Shown: positions 48,756 to 58,184, counted from the first letter of the stretch. The stretch: 64,000 nt of DNA from Actinomadura luteofluorescens (GCF_013409365.1 NZ_JACCBA010000001.1:5084001-5148000); one strand, 5' to 3'. Translations and numbers: made by a program. The notes: generated from the letters alone by a model not told the origin.

Positions 48756-49426
48756 CGGGCGAGCCGCGGGTGCGGGTCGCGGCGATCGACGACGACACCC
48801 TCATCCGGGACGGCCTCCGGGTCCTGGTGCCGGGCCTGGACGTCGTGGCCGCGTACCGGGACGTGGACGGGTTCCTGGCCGTCCGCCCACGCGTGGAGGT
48901 CGTCCTGCTCGACCTCACGCTGACCGGTACCGGGACCGATCCCGTCCTTCAGGGGACCGGCGCGGTGGCGGCGCTCGCCGCGGACGGGTGGCGCGTCCTC
49001 GTCTACACCAACGAGCGGCGCCGCGCCGTCCTGGTCGCCTGCCTGAACGCGGGGGCGCGCGGCGTCGTGCACAAGGCCGAGCCGCTGCCCGTGCTCGCCG
49101 GCGCCGCCGCCGACGTCGCGGCCGGCCGGATCGTCATCACCCAGGCCCTGACCGGGCTGGCGGAGCTGGCCGGACGGCGCGGCCGGCTGCCCGGCCTGTC
49201 GCCCCGGGAACGGGAGGTGCTGGCGGCACGGGCCCGCGGCGAATCGTTCCGCGGCATCGCGCGACGCCTGTTCATCACCGAGAAGACCGCGTCCGGATAC
49301 ATGGACCAGGTCAAGCACAAGTTCGCCGCCTACCTGCGCGAGCACTCGCCCGCCGATCTGGAGCGGGCGCTCGGGCTGGAACCCGCCGGGCTCACCGACC
49401 GGGATCCGCGCGACCCGCCTCCCTGA
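48752..49426 (+). CDS. LuxR/NarL-family response regulator
   Basis: 224 residues. Receiver domain with acidic IDDDTL (about 12-17) and the phosphorylatable Asp in VVLLDLTL (about 46-53), and the late K in VVHKAEP. C-terminal HTH LSPREREVLAARARGESFRGIARRLFITEKTASGYMDQVKHKF (about 146-188) of the LuxR type. ATGA overlap with the kinase. Target genes unknown; the membrane protein next door is a possibility. Confidence 0.93.
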   Translation: MTGEPRVRVAAIDDDTLIRDGLRVLVPGLDVVAAYRDVDGFLAVRPRVEVVLLDLTLTGTGTDPVLQGTGAVAALAADGWRVLVYTNERRRAVLVACLNAGARGVVHKAEPLPVLAGAAADVAAGRIVITQALTGLAELAGRRGRLPGLSPREREVLAARARGESFRGIARRLFITEKTASGYMDQVKHKFAAYLREHSPADLERALGLEPAGLTDRDPRDPPP

Positions 49427-49502
49427 CCGCTTCGTCATCCGGCTCCCGCACGTTCTCCACCGCCACCTCGTCCACGCGGACCGTGACCTCACAAGGAGCC
49501 GA

Positions 49503-50798
49503 ATGCCACCCCTTCTCCGTTCGCTGCCCGGCACCGCCCGCTTCCGCGGTCTCCTCTCCGTGGCGGCGCTCGTGGTCTCGTTCCTGTGCGTCCTCGCACC
49601 GGGCGCGCGCGCCGACGCCCCGTCGCTGCACGCCGCCCCCTCGCACCCGACCAACCGCGAGCCCGTCACGATCAGCGGCAGGTTCCCGGGCGCCGCCGCG
49701 GGCCTGGACGTCGTGCTGCAACGGGAGGGCGGCATGTTCGGCGGCGAATGGGAGCCCGCCGCGTCGACCACGACGCGAAAGGGCGGCTCGTTCGCCTTCC
49801 GCCTCGGCCGCGTCGACGGCGACGAGACGTACCGGGCCGTGCTGGCGGGGGACGGGACGCGCAGGAGGTTCACCAAGGAGTTCGAGCTCGGCGTCCGGTA
49901 CGAGTCGGTCGACCGGCGCTGGGTCCGCGGCGACGCCACCGGCAACCGCGGGACGTTCCTCGCCTGCTTCGACTCAGGTGGCGACCGGTGCGCGAGCGAC
50001 GACGACGCGCACACCTCGCCCACCTGGCTCGCCGCCGTCCTGGTGCTGTGCTTCCTCGGCGGCGCCGCGCTGCTCGTGTGGGGCGCGATGGCGCTGCCCA
50101 AGAGGATGAGCGCCGCGGCGGCCGTCACGGGCCTGGTCGCCTGGGTTCCGCTGTTCGCCGACCTAGCCTTCGGGTACGCGATCCCCCGCATCGGGCTGGA
50201 GCGCAACGCCATCCTCGTCACGTTCCTGTACCCGCTCTACCTGCTCGTGCTGCTGCTCGGCATCGCCGTGACGATCGGCTATCCCTTGCTCATGGTCCGG
50301 CTGATGCGGGCGGACGTCCTGCCGCACGGCCGTCCCGGCAGGGCCGGGATGTTCGGCGCCGTGCTCGCCGTCCTGGTGATCTGGGGAGAGATCTACGAGC
50401 ACGCGCCCGCCGTGGCGGCCGGACCCTTCGCGGTGAGGACGCACTGGCTCAACGACGCGGTGCACACCTGGACGCTGCAGTGGCCGGTGTCCGTGCTGTG
50501 GACGGTCCTGGAGTTCTTCGCGACACCGGCGGGCCTGGCCTCGTTCGGCGCCCTCGCCCTCGTGTCCGTGTCGCTGCCCGCTCCCCGGGGCCTGCCGGGC
50601 ACGTCCGCGCTGACGCTGGCGCACGGCACCGCCGCGAACGTGTCGGCCTTCATCGCGGGCAGTGCCGCGGTCGCCGTCATCTCCATCGTCGCGTTCGCGG
50701 TCCTCGTCCTGGCGGCGGTCGCGCTGATGGCCTACGTGATGTTCTACATCCTGGTCGCCTTCATGACCGCGGCGATGCTGGCCTACCTCTTCAAATGA
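49503..50798 (+). CDS. secreted-then-polytopic membrane protein of unknown function
   Basis: 431 residues. Signal peptide (about 1-38, ending ARA), an extracytoplasmic beta-rich domain of about 135 residues (REPVTISGRFPGAAAGLDVVLQREGGMFGGEWEPAA ... GGSFAFRLGRVDGDETYRAVLAG), reminiscent of Ig-like/carboxypeptidase-regulatory folds, then seven or so membrane segments (from about 178). AAGGAG precedes the ATG at 49503. No known family recognised. It lies 76 bases behind the response regulator and may be its target or a third signalling component. Confidence 0.75.
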   Translation: MPPLLRSLPGTARFRGLLSVAALVVSFLCVLAPGARADAPSLHAAPSHPTNREPVTISGRFPGAAAGLDVVLQREGGMFGGEWEPAASTTTRKGGSFAFRLGRVDGDETYRAVLAGDGTRRRFTKEFELGVRYESVDRRWVRGDATGNRGTFLACFDSGGDRCASDDDAHTSPTWLAAVLVLCFLGGAALLVWGAMALPKRMSAAAAVTGLVAWVPLFADLAFGYAIPRIGLERNAILVTFLYPLYLLVLLLGIAVTIGYPLLMVRLMRADVLPHGRPGRAGMFGAVLAVLVIWGEIYEHAPAVAAGPFAVRTHWLNDAVHTWTLQWPVSVLWTVLEFFATPAGLASFGALALVSVSLPAPRGLPGTSALTLAHGTAANVSAFIAGSAAVAVISIVAFAVLVLAAVALMAYVMFYILVAFMTAAMLAYLFK

Positions 50799-50861
50799 GC
50801 GCCGGCCGCCCGCGCTGGAGCTCCACTATGATCTCGCCATGTCGGTCCGGAAAGCGCCAGT

Positions 50862-51548
50862 ATGAGCGGCCGCGAGCTCAGCGGAACCCTGGCACTACGG
50901 CGGTACTGGTGCCGGCCGGAGGAGCCCGTCCTACTGTGCCTGTACTGTCACGGCTCCACCCTGCGCTTCGATGTGGACGGCCACGACTGGCGGGGCATCC
51001 CGGGCGGCGCCGGACGGGCCGTGCTGAACGCCGTCGGAGCCGGCGTGGACTCGGCGTTCCGCGAAGACAGCCTCAGCCCACCGGCGATGGTGGTCTACGG
51101 GCCGGGCGGCGGCATGGCCGCGCGGGTGACGCTTCCCGAGTCCCAGGAGACCCGCTACTGGGTCCTGACCCCGTACCGGATCGGCATCGTCGCGATGGTG
51201 CAAGGCGAGGCCGCCGAATCAGCGCAGCCCGAACCGCAGGCTGGCGTGTTGTCACGGGCCCGCAGGATCGCCGCCGGGGCGGCGGAGTTCGGGCGCGCGC
51301 TCGCTCGCGACCATCCCTATCCACCGGGCGAACCGGTGCCGCTGTCCCGCGTCGCGGGCCTCGCCGAGATTCCGGCCGCGCAGATCGCGCACGTCGGCCT
51401 GGACCGGCGCAAGCTGCCGTCCGGGTTCCGTCCCCGCAAGGTCCCGGTCCTGCGGATCGGGCTCCACGACGGTTCCGGTTTCGACATCACCGCCCCTGAC
51501 GACGAGGCGGCGGGACGGCTCGCCCGCCTTGCCGCGCAACGTTCCTGA
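50862..51548 (+). CDS. hypothetical protein (228 aa)
   Basis: 228 residues, soluble. The first half is beta-rich (ALRRYWCRPEEPVLLCLYCHGSTLRFDVDG ... YWVLTPYRIGIVAMV) and the end has paired strands (KVPVLRIGLHDGSGFDIT) before a short helix (DEAAGRLARLA). The pattern looks like two PH-like (bPH/GRAM) modules, as does the next protein; this is by eye only. Eleven bases from the following gene, so a two-gene operon. Confidence 0.65.
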   Translation: MSGRELSGTLALRRYWCRPEEPVLLCLYCHGSTLRFDVDGHDWRGIPGGAGRAVLNAVGAGVDSAFREDSLSPPAMVVYGPGGGMAARVTLPESQETRYWVLTPYRIGIVAMVQGEAAESAQPEPQAGVLSRARRIAAGAAEFGRALARDHPYPPGEPVPLSRVAGLAEIPAAQIAHVGLDRRKLPSGFRPRKVPVLRIGLHDGSGFDITAPDDEAAGRLARLAAQRS

Positions 51549-51559
51549 CGGGTGACCCC

Positions 51560-52213
51560 ATGGCGCGCAACGAGCAGAAACTGTACGAGATCGCCCGCGC
51601 GCACTGGTGCGCGCCCGGCGAGAGGCTGGTCATGGGCGACCACGCGGCCGGGCACATCGGCGCGACCGTGCGGGGGGCGAGCGCCGCGCCGTGCCCGCCC
51701 GCCGTCCCGGGCGGTTCGTCGGTCCCGGACCCGTCCTGGCCCCTGCCGACCGATCCGGTCCGGGCGGGCCGCTTCTGGTACGACGAATGGGCCGACGACC
51801 CGGTGGTCTGGGGGTGGGCGCACGCGCCCGGACCGGACGCGGCGGCGGCCGCGGTCGCGGGCCACATGTCCGGGTACGCCGACGAGGCGTGGCTGCTGCT
51901 CACGGACCGGCGGCTCGCGGTGGCCGTGGAGTCGCGGTTCGCCCGTCCCGCGAGGCCGGGCGGTCTGCGCGGCCGCGTCCGCGGCGCCCGGGGCGACGAC
52001 GACTCTGCCGCGCCCCTGACGACCTGCTGGGAAATCCCGTTCGCGGCGGTCCGCGGATTGCGGGCGGTGCCGCTCGGCCGCACCCCGCAGCCGGAATGGT
52101 TCCTCCGGATCGACTTCACCGACGGTTCGGCGTTCGACTTCCGCCCCCGCCGCGGCGCCAAGGCCCCGGACTACGCCAACTCGGTCAACACGGGCCTGGC
52201 CCCCCGCCACTGA
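51560..52213 (+). CDS. hypothetical protein (217 aa), partner of the preceding gene
   Basis: 217 residues, soluble. YADEAWLLLTDRRLAVAVESRF (about 110-131) and CWEIPFAAVRGLRAVPLGRTPQPEWFLRIDFTDGSAFDFRP (about 155-195) follow the scheme of PH-like domains of the type often called bacterial PH, where a TDRRL strand is characteristic. The N-terminus (about 1-30) is helical. No function known. It shares the TDGS / HDGSGFD wording near the end with the upstream protein, suggesting a related pair. Confidence 0.65.
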   Translation: MARNEQKLYEIARAHWCAPGERLVMGDHAAGHIGATVRGASAAPCPPAVPGGSSVPDPSWPLPTDPVRAGRFWYDEWADDPVVWGWAHAPGPDAAAAAVAGHMSGYADEAWLLLTDRRLAVAVESRFARPARPGGLRGRVRGARGDDDSAAPLTTCWEIPFAAVRGLRAVPLGRTPQPEWFLRIDFTDGSAFDFRPRRGAKAPDYANSVNTGLAPRH

Positions 52214-52286
52214 CCCGAGCGCGAGCGGTCGCCGAGCCGCCCGGCGACGCCGTCCGCCGGGCCGGACGACCCGACGCGGGCCACGG

Positions 52287-53510
52287 TCAGAGGTTCACGC
52301 GGTAGACGGTCGGCGGCCGGCCGGTGCGGCCTTGCTGCTGGCTGCCGATCGGGGTGGCGATCCCGGCTCGTTCCAGGCGCTTGAGCACGCGCCGCGCGGT
52401 GCGCTGCTGCACGACCAGATGCTCGGCGACGTCGTGCGCGGTCAGGCCGTCGGGGCGGTCGGTGACCAGTTCGCGCAGCCGGGTCAGCGTCTGCGCGTTG
52501 AGGCCGACGCGGCGGGCCAGCAGCGGCAGGCTCTCGGCGCCGCGTTCGGCCGGTGGCTCGTCGCCGTCGGCGGGCTCGATCACGATGTCGACGTCGTCGG
52601 CCATCGCGACCACGCCCACCGAGGCGCCGATCGCCTCCGCGCGGCCGAGGGCCCGCTTGGCCAGGGACTCCGCCTCCGCCGCCGTACGGCCGATGCCGAA
52701 GCCGACGTGCACGGTCGGGTGCCGGGCGGCGAGCCGGTCGAGCAGCGGCAGCCGGGTGAACTGCTCGGTGGCCTGCTCCAGGAGGCCGCGCGTGGTCACC
52801 ATCAGGTGGCGCCCGCCGGGCAGCGGCGCAAGGCTGCCGCCCAGCGTCACCACGTCCGCCGCCAGGGTGTCGTCCGGGCCGGGGAGCTCGATCAGGCCCA
52901 GCGCGACCTGGGCGTCGCCGACCTGCTGCCCGACCGCGGTCAGGATGAGGGCCTGGATGGTGGACCGGATCGAGAAGCGCGACGGCGCCAGCCGCACGGT
53001 GTGCATCAGGGGCTCCAGCACGTGGTACGCGGAGCCCAGGCAGGTGATGGCCACCCGGGTGTCGTGCCGGTCGCGCGCGGTGCGGTGGAACTCGACGATG
53101 TCCTCGGAGGTGAGGCCGGCCCTGTAGGGCAGCACCTGGACCTGGTCGGTCGGCAGCTTGGCCTCGGTGAGGGTCTCCAGCACCTCGGCGCGCCGGAGCG
53201 TGTCGACCGAGATCCGCGTCACGTCGTGGCCCAGGCGCAGGAGCTCCACCAGTGCCCGCAGCAGTGTCGCGCCGTCGTAGGGGACGTACATCGAGGGCCG
53301 CGTCACCACGGCCGCGGCCGTGGTGTACGGGACCACGCCGGTGAACAGGAACGCGTCGACGTCCTCCGGGGCCGAGGCGACGACCTCCGCGGCCTCGCCC
53401 TCGTGCCGGTAGGCGAGGCCGGTCATGATGGCACCGCCCATCTCGGTGCCCACCGCGATGACGCGGTGGACCAGGTCTTCGGGACCCACGACCCCGATGG
53501 TGATGGGCAC
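52287..53510 (-). CDS. transcriptional regulator with C-terminal winged helix
   Basis: 407 residues. The large N-terminal part (about 1-220) is alpha/beta (PITIGVVGPEDLVHRVIAVG ... DVDAFLFTGVVPYT) and may bind a ligand. A middle part (about 225-320) has a degenerate cyclase-like pattern (HPTVHVGFGIGRTAAEAESLAKRALGRAEAIGASVGVV). The end (about 340-407) is a winged helix: RPDGLTAHDVAEHLVVQQRTARRVLKRLERAGIATPI. GTG start at 53510. Divergent from the aminotransferase operon, whose promoter carries a palindrome also found at 57145, so this protein is the natural candidate to bind both. Confidence 0.8.
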   Translation of the reverse strand: MPITIGVVGPEDLVHRVIAVGTEMGGAIMTGLAYRHEGEAAEVVASAPEDVDAFLFTGVVPYTTAAAVVTRPSMYVPYDGATLLRALVELLRLGHDVTRISVDTLRRAEVLETLTEAKLPTDQVQVLPYRAGLTSEDIVEFHRTARDRHDTRVAITCLGSAYHVLEPLMHTVRLAPSRFSIRSTIQALILTAVGQQVGDAQVALGLIELPGPDDTLAADVVTLGGSLAPLPGGRHLMVTTRGLLEQATEQFTRLPLLDRLAARHPTVHVGFGIGRTAAEAESLAKRALGRAEAIGASVGVVAMADDVDIVIEPADGDEPPAERGAESLPLLARRVGLNAQTLTRLRELVTDRPDGLTAHDVAEHLVVQQRTARRVLKRLERAGIATPIGSQQQGRTGRPPTVYRVNL

Positions 53511-53597
53511 TCTCTGCTCCTTCTATTTAGGTCCAGCCCTCAACCGGCTAGGTTAGTGCACCGCTCCTGGGGTTTGTTAACTCCCCCGCTCGCCCTC

Positions 53598-53642
53598 TTG
53601 ACGGGCTTCTTCAGGTGACATAACTTTCGGCCCAGACCGTAA
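53598..53642 (+). promoter_or_regulatory. promoter and palindromic operator of the first aminotransferase gene
   Basis: TTGACG (53598-53603), a 17-base spacer and TAACTT (53621-53626) form a good promoter. TTTCGGCCCAGACCGTAA (53625-53642) lies over the expected start point and matches the perfect palindrome at 57145-57162 in 15 of 18 positions. Confidence 0.65.
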
Positions 53643-53671
53643 AAGGGTGCGGCGCGACGGTGAGGAGAGGC

Positions 53672-54853
53672 ATGGGCACGGACGGCGGACGGTTCCCCGA
53701 TGTGCTGGCTCCGGGCGGCCGGACGATCGGAGCCGAGGAGCGGCGCGCGGTGCTGCGCGTCCTCGACAGCGCCGTGCTGTGCAGCACGTTCGGCACCGAG
53801 ACGCGCGCCCTGGAGGCCGAGATGGCCGCGCTGTACGGCCGCCGCGCGGCGGTCGCGTCGAGCTCGGGCACGGCGGCGCTGCACCTCGCCGTCGCGGCGG
53901 TACGCCTCGACCCCGGGGACGAGGTCATCACCACTCCCATCTCCGACTTCGGAACCGTCGCGCCGATCCTCGCGCAGAACGGGGTTCCCGTCTTCGCCGA
54001 CGTCGATCCGGCCACCGGCAACCTGGACCCCGCCGCGGTCGAGGCGGCGGTCACCCCGCGCACCCGGGCGGTCATCGCGGTGCACCTCTTCGGCGCGCCC
54101 GCCGACCTCGCCGGGCTCCGCGCGGTCGCCGACCGGCACGGCCTGATCCTCGTCGAGGACTGCGCCCAGGCCTGGCTCGGCACCACCCCCGGGGGCGATC
54201 CGCTCGGCACGGTCGGCGACATCGCGTGCTTCAGCCTCCAGCAGTACAAGCACATCACCGCAGGTGACGGCGGTCTGTGCATCACCGATGACGACGAACT
54301 GGCCCGCCGCATGCGGCTGTTCATGGACAAGGGCTGGGACCGGACGATCGGGCGGCTGCACCTGTCGCTCGGCCTCAACTACCGCATGACCGAACTCGTG
54401 GCCGCGGTGGCCCGCGCCCAGCTCGCCAAGGCCGCCGGAGTCGTCGCCCGCCGCGCCGAGCGCGCCGGGGAACTCCTCTCCTCGCTCGGGGACCTGGCCG
54501 GAATCGGCCTCCCCGATCCCGCCGGGCACGCCTGGTGGCTGTTCCCGTTCACGGTGCCGGACGACCCGGGCAACCGCGTCTGGGCGGAGGCGCTCGCCGC
54601 GGAGGGCGTCCCGGCGGTCGCCGGGTATCTGGAACGCCCCCTGTACGCCAACCCCGCCCTCGCCGACGAGCCCGTCTACGGTTCCTCGCGCTTCCCGCTG
54701 GAGGGCCGCTCGTATCCGACCGGGCTCTGCCCGAACGCGGAGCGGCTGATCGACCGGACACTGGTCGTTCTGCACTGGAACGAGGGCTACACGCCCGGCC
54801 ACGTGAAGGCCATCGCCCGCGCGGTGCGCGGCGTCCACGCCCGGCTGGCATAG
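53672..54853 (+). CDS. DegT/DnrJ/EryC1/StrS-family PLP aminotransferase
   Basis: 393 residues from the ATG at 53672, directly after GAGGAGAGG; an upstream GTG at 53660 is less likely. PLP lysine K193 in SLQQYKHITAGDGGL, Asp163 in LILVEDCAQAW, and SSSGTAALHLA near 63-73 for the phosphate. The family transaminates keto groups of sugars and cyclitols. Alone on the plus strand here, preceded by a promoter with the shared operator. With the second DegT enzyme at 58166 it suggests metabolism of an amino sugar or aminocyclitol. Confidence 0.92.
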   Translation: MGTDGGRFPDVLAPGGRTIGAEERRAVLRVLDSAVLCSTFGTETRALEAEMAALYGRRAAVASSSGTAALHLAVAAVRLDPGDEVITTPISDFGTVAPILAQNGVPVFADVDPATGNLDPAAVEAAVTPRTRAVIAVHLFGAPADLAGLRAVADRHGLILVEDCAQAWLGTTPGGDPLGTVGDIACFSLQQYKHITAGDGGLCITDDDELARRMRLFMDKGWDRTIGRLHLSLGLNYRMTELVAAVARAQLAKAAGVVARRAERAGELLSSLGDLAGIGLPDPAGHAWWLFPFTVPDDPGNRVWAEALAAEGVPAVAGYLERPLYANPALADEPVYGSSRFPLEGRSYPTGLCPNAERLIDRTLVVLHWNEGYTPGHVKAIARAVRGVHARLA

Positions 54854-55003
54854 AGGCCGGGGCCGAGGCCGCCGGGCGGCGCGGGCGCGGTCCACACGTT
54901 GCCGGCGGGATCGGCCGCCGGTCGCCCGGCCGTCCCGCGGGGAGACGGGTCGCGAGGCGCTCACCGCGCTCCGCACCCCCGTTCCCGCACCGGAGCCGGC
55001 TGA

Positions 55004-55966
55004 TCACTGCGCCGCGGTGGCGCGCAGTTCCTCCAGGCAGGCGATCACCCGGTCGCGTTCCGCGCGCGGCAGCGCGGGCCCGTACGGGTCGTGCGCCGCG
55101 TCCTCGGGGACGAGCCCTTCCCAGACCGCGGCCCACAGCATGCGCTGCACGTAGCCCTCGATCGGCGCGTAGAACGTCGCCGCCGCGAACCGGTCGAGCC
55201 GGTCGGAGGCCTCGACGAACGCCGCGTGGTCGCGTCCGGTCCAGGCCCGCAGCACGCGTGCGCTCAGCGCGGCCTGCGCCGCGGCGATGCCGACGAGCGC
55301 GGTGTCGGCGCCCCACATGAACGAGGGACCGAACATGCGGTCCTCGCCGGTGATGGAGAGCCTGCCGGTGCCGCGGCCCGCCCAGATCGCGTCCTGGCAG
55401 CCGATGGCGCTGTCGAGCGTCGCGGTCTTGACGCCGAGCATCGCGGGGAGCGCCAGCAGGTCGCGGATCAGCTCGGGCGGGTACGGATAGCCGCCCGCCT
55501 CCGCGTGCAGGTAGAACCCGACGAGCGGCAGCCCGCTCTCGGCGGCCACCCGCTGGTGCAGCCGTACGGCCTGGCCGTGCCCGTCGGGCTCCTCGCGGAG
55601 CGCGGCCAGCGGGTAGACCATGACGGCGTCCGCACCCAGCTCCGCCGCCCGCACCGCCATCGCCACCGTCGCGTCCGCGGCGGCGGCCAGGGTCGGGGCG
55701 GAGACCGACCGCGGCACGCCGACGCCCGCCACGATGGGCGCCGCGGTGGCCTGCCGCCAGGTCGTCAGCACCCTCGCGCGGTCGTCGGCGGCCAGGTGGA
55801 GCCCGCGACCGGTGTGGGCCCACACGGCCACGCCGCCGATGTCCTCGGCGGCGATCCGCGCGGCGTACGCCGCGAGGGCGTCGTGGTCCACGACGCCGTG
55901 CCGGTCCATCGGGGTCACCACGGCGGGCAGGAGCGTGCCGCGCAACCGGTCGACCAGATCGTGCAT
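55004..55966 (-). CDS. dihydrodipicolinate synthase / N-acetylneuraminate lyase family protein
   Basis: 320 residues, a TIM barrel of the DHDPS family. Schiff-base Lys180 in LGVKTATLD, Tyr152 in VGFYLH, and GVAVWAHTGRG near 45-55 in place of the usual GTTGE. These enzymes cleave or form C-C bonds of 2-oxo acids, for example 2-keto-3-deoxy sugar acids. It lies 20 bases downstream of the enolase-superfamily gene; a sugar-acid dehydratase followed by a 2-keto-3-deoxy acid aldolase is a common catabolic pair. Start ATG at 55966 after GGAG. Confidence 0.9.
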   Translation of the reverse strand: MHDLVDRLRGTLLPAVVTPMDRHGVVDHDALAAYAARIAAEDIGGVAVWAHTGRGLHLAADDRARVLTTWRQATAAPIVAGVGVPRSVSAPTLAAAADATVAMAVRAAELGADAVMVYPLAALREEPDGHGQAVRLHQRVAAESGLPLVGFYLHAEAGGYPYPPELIRDLLALPAMLGVKTATLDSAIGCQDAIWAGRGTGRLSITGEDRMFGPSFMWGADTALVGIAAAQAALSARVLRAWTGRDHAAFVEASDRLDRFAAATFYAPIEGYVQRMLWAAVWEGLVPEDAAHDPYGPALPRAERDRVIACLEELRATAAQ

Positions 55967-55986
55967 CGTCGTGTCTCCGTTCCGGA

Positions 55987-57102
55987 TCACAGGTCGTGGC
56001 CGAGGCCGGGAGCGGTCGGGACGTCCACCCATCCGTCGACGGCGGTGAACACCGAGGGCGCCAGCGGTTCCTCCCGGACCAGCAGCGGCCCCACCAGGTC
56101 CGGGGGGACGGTGGCGCCCGGCAGCGCGGCGGCCAGGTGGAGCGCGGCCAGCGTCGCCACGCCCAGCTCCGGCATGGAGCCGATCTTGACCGCAAGCCCG
56201 GCCGCGTCCGCGATGGCCGCGATCCGCAGGGCGGGGTGCAGCCCGCCCACCTTGAGGATCTTGATGTTGAGCACGTCGGCCGCGCCGCGCCGGACGATCT
56301 CCAGCGCGTCCTGCGGCGACTTTATGCTCTCGTCCACCATCACCGGGACGTCCAGGCGCTCGCGGAGCCGGGCCAGGCCCGCCAGGTCCCAGTGCGGCAG
56401 CGGCTGCTCCAGCAGGGAGAGCCCGGCGTCGGCCATCCTGGCCAGCGCCGGCAGCGCGGAGAGGTCGTAGCCCTCGTTGGCGTCCAGGCAGAGTTCGGTG
56501 CCGGCGGGCAGCACGGCCCGGACGGCGCGCACGAGGTCGAGGTCCGCCCGGGGGTCGTGCCCGCCCTTGATCTTGATGTGCCGGAAGCCGCGCCCGGCGT
56601 AGTCCGCGGCCTCCGCCGCCATCTCCTCCGGCGTGCCGAGCCCGACCACCCAGGCGATCGGGACCCGGCTGCGCACCCGGCCGCCGAGCAGCGCGGTGAC
56701 CGGCCAGCCGGCGAGCCGCCCGGCCAGGTCGTGCAGCGCGATGTCGAGGGCGGCCTTGGCGACGTGCTGGCCGCGCAGCGCGACGTCCATCGCGACGTGC
56801 GCGCCGGCCCGGTCGAGCGGGTCGAGGCCGATCAGGGCGGGGGTGAGGTGCTCCTCGACGGCCGCGGCGACGCCCGCCAGCGTCTCGCCGGTGTAGGCGG
56901 TCATCGGCGAGGTCTCGCCCACGCCGATCGCCCCGTCCGCCGTCTCCACCTCCGCCACCAGGCTGATCAGCTCCGTGCTGATCCCGCTGCTGATCTGGAA
57001 CGGGCGGCGGTAGGGGGCCCGGACGACCCGCGTGCGGATCGCGGCGATCGGGCCCGCGGTCGCGGGTGGGCGCTCGCCGGGGCGGGGGAGGGCGACGCTC
57101 AA
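55987..57102 (-). CDS. enolase-superfamily enzyme, muconate-lactonizing subgroup
   Basis: 371 residues. KIK (K177, K179), metal ligands D207 (LDANEGYD), E232 (LEQPLP) and D257 (VMVDES), and the second base K281 (NIKILKVGGL), all in place: the muconate-lactonizing subgroup, which includes cycloisomerases, OSBS, dipeptide epimerases and some dehydratases. The exact reaction cannot be read from these motifs. The frame starts with TTG at 57102 after AGAGGAG. Divergent from the luciferase-like gene, with a perfect 18-base palindrome between them. Confidence 0.92.
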   Translation of the reverse strand: MSVALPRPGERPPATAGPIAAIRTRVVRAPYRRPFQISSGISTELISLVAEVETADGAIGVGETSPMTAYTGETLAGVAAAVEEHLTPALIGLDPLDRAGAHVAMDVALRGQHVAKAALDIALHDLAGRLAGWPVTALLGGRVRSRVPIAWVVGLGTPEEMAAEAADYAGRGFRHIKIKGGHDPRADLDLVRAVRAVLPAGTELCLDANEGYDLSALPALARMADAGLSLLEQPLPHWDLAGLARLRERLDVPVMVDESIKSPQDALEIVRRGAADVLNIKILKVGGLHPALRIAAIADAAGLAVKIGSMPELGVATLAALHLAAALPGATVPPDLVGPLLVREEPLAPSVFTAVDGWVDVPTAPGLGHDL

Positions 57103-57144
57103 GGCTGACTCCTCTGCTGGGGTCGCAATGAGAGGGCAAATGAT

Positions 57145-57162
57145 TTACGGTCTAGACCGTAA
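57145..57162. promoter_or_regulatory. perfect 18-bp palindromic operator
   Basis: TTACGGTCTAGACCGTAA is an exact palindrome in the 110-bp divergent gap between the enolase-superfamily and luciferase-like genes. A 15/18 match covers the start site at 53625-53642. Likely the site of one regulator for the region. Confidence 0.75.
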
Positions 57163-57212
57163 GTAGCGTGCTCGGTTGATGTCAATGCCACCGACGACTG
57201 GAGGGCGGCCCC

Positions 57213-58184
57213 ATGCGCCTCGGCCTGTATCTGAACCTGTACGGTGACGCGGCGGACCGCCCGTCCCTGGACGACGCCGTCGAACAGGCGCGGCTCGCCG
57301 AGCAGGCCGGCTTCGACTGGGTCGTGCTGGGCGAACGCCACCTGCACCGGCCCGGCTACCACGAGATCCTCACCTCGCTGACCTGGATCGCGGCGCACAC
57401 CGAACGCATCGGGCTGGCCACCGCCGGGATTGTCGCGCCGCTCTACCACCCGGTCGTGCTGGCCCAGACCCTCGCGCACATCGACGTGCTGTCGGGCGGC
57501 CGGCTGACGGCCGGGTTCGTGCTCGGCTACCGCCCCGAGGAGTTCGCCCTCTTCGGGGTCGCCCAGCGGGAGCGGGTCGCCCGGTTCGAGGAGTGCCTGG
57601 AGCTCCTCACCCGGCTGTGGACGGAGGACGAGGTGACGTTCGAGGGGAGGTTCACGCAGGTCCAGGAGGCGTTCCTGGCTCCGCGTCCCGTCCGGGCGCC
57701 GCGCCCGAGGATCTGGAACGGCGGCCGGGTCCCGGCCGTGCTGGAGCGGACCGCTCGCATGTGCGACGGCTGGACGACGTCGTTCAACGAGCTCGACGCC
57801 GACCTCCCCGGGAAGATCGGGGAGTACCGCGCGTACGAGCGGGGCCCCGGCACGCTGGGCGCCGAGGTCATCGTCTGCCGGGAGGGCTACTGCGCGCCGA
57901 CCTCGCAGGGCGCGCGCGAAGCGCTGGAGGAACCGCTGCGCGATCTGTACGACGCGTACACGGGCTGGAAGCGCACGTCCTCGGACGCGGCACGCTACGC
58001 GCAGGGCTGGGACGAGATCGCCGCCCGGAGCGTGATCGGCTCGCCCGGCCAGTGCGCGGAACGGCTGGAGCACTACGCGGCGATGGGCGCCGACGGGGTC
58101 GTGCTGCGCGTCCAGCCGCCCGGCATGTCGCAGGCGGACGCCCTCCGCGCCATCGAGGCTTTCGGTCACGTCAATTCCGGCTGA
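57213..58184 (+). CDS. luciferase-like (LLM) flavin-dependent oxidoreductase
   Basis: 323 residues. LGLYLNLYG at the start, QARLAEQAGFDWVVLGERHL (about 25-44), GLATAGIVAPLYHPVVLAQTLAHIDVLSGGRLTAGFVLGY (about 66-105) and IGSPGQCAERLEHYAAMGADGVVL (about 275-298) are standard for bacterial luciferase-like monooxygenases using FMNH2 or F420. Actinobacteria often use F420 here; which cofactor is used is not visible. Convergent with, and overlapping by 19 bases, the second aminotransferase gene. Confidence 0.92.
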   Translation: MRLGLYLNLYGDAADRPSLDDAVEQARLAEQAGFDWVVLGERHLHRPGYHEILTSLTWIAAHTERIGLATAGIVAPLYHPVVLAQTLAHIDVLSGGRLTAGFVLGYRPEEFALFGVAQRERVARFEECLELLTRLWTEDEVTFEGRFTQVQEAFLAPRPVRAPRPRIWNGGRVPAVLERTARMCDGWTTSFNELDADLPGKIGEYRAYERGPGTLGAEVIVCREGYCAPTSQGAREALEEPLRDLYDAYTGWKRTSSDAARYAQGWDEIAARSVIGSPGQCAERLEHYAAMGADGVVLRVQPPGMSQADALRAIEAFGHVNSG

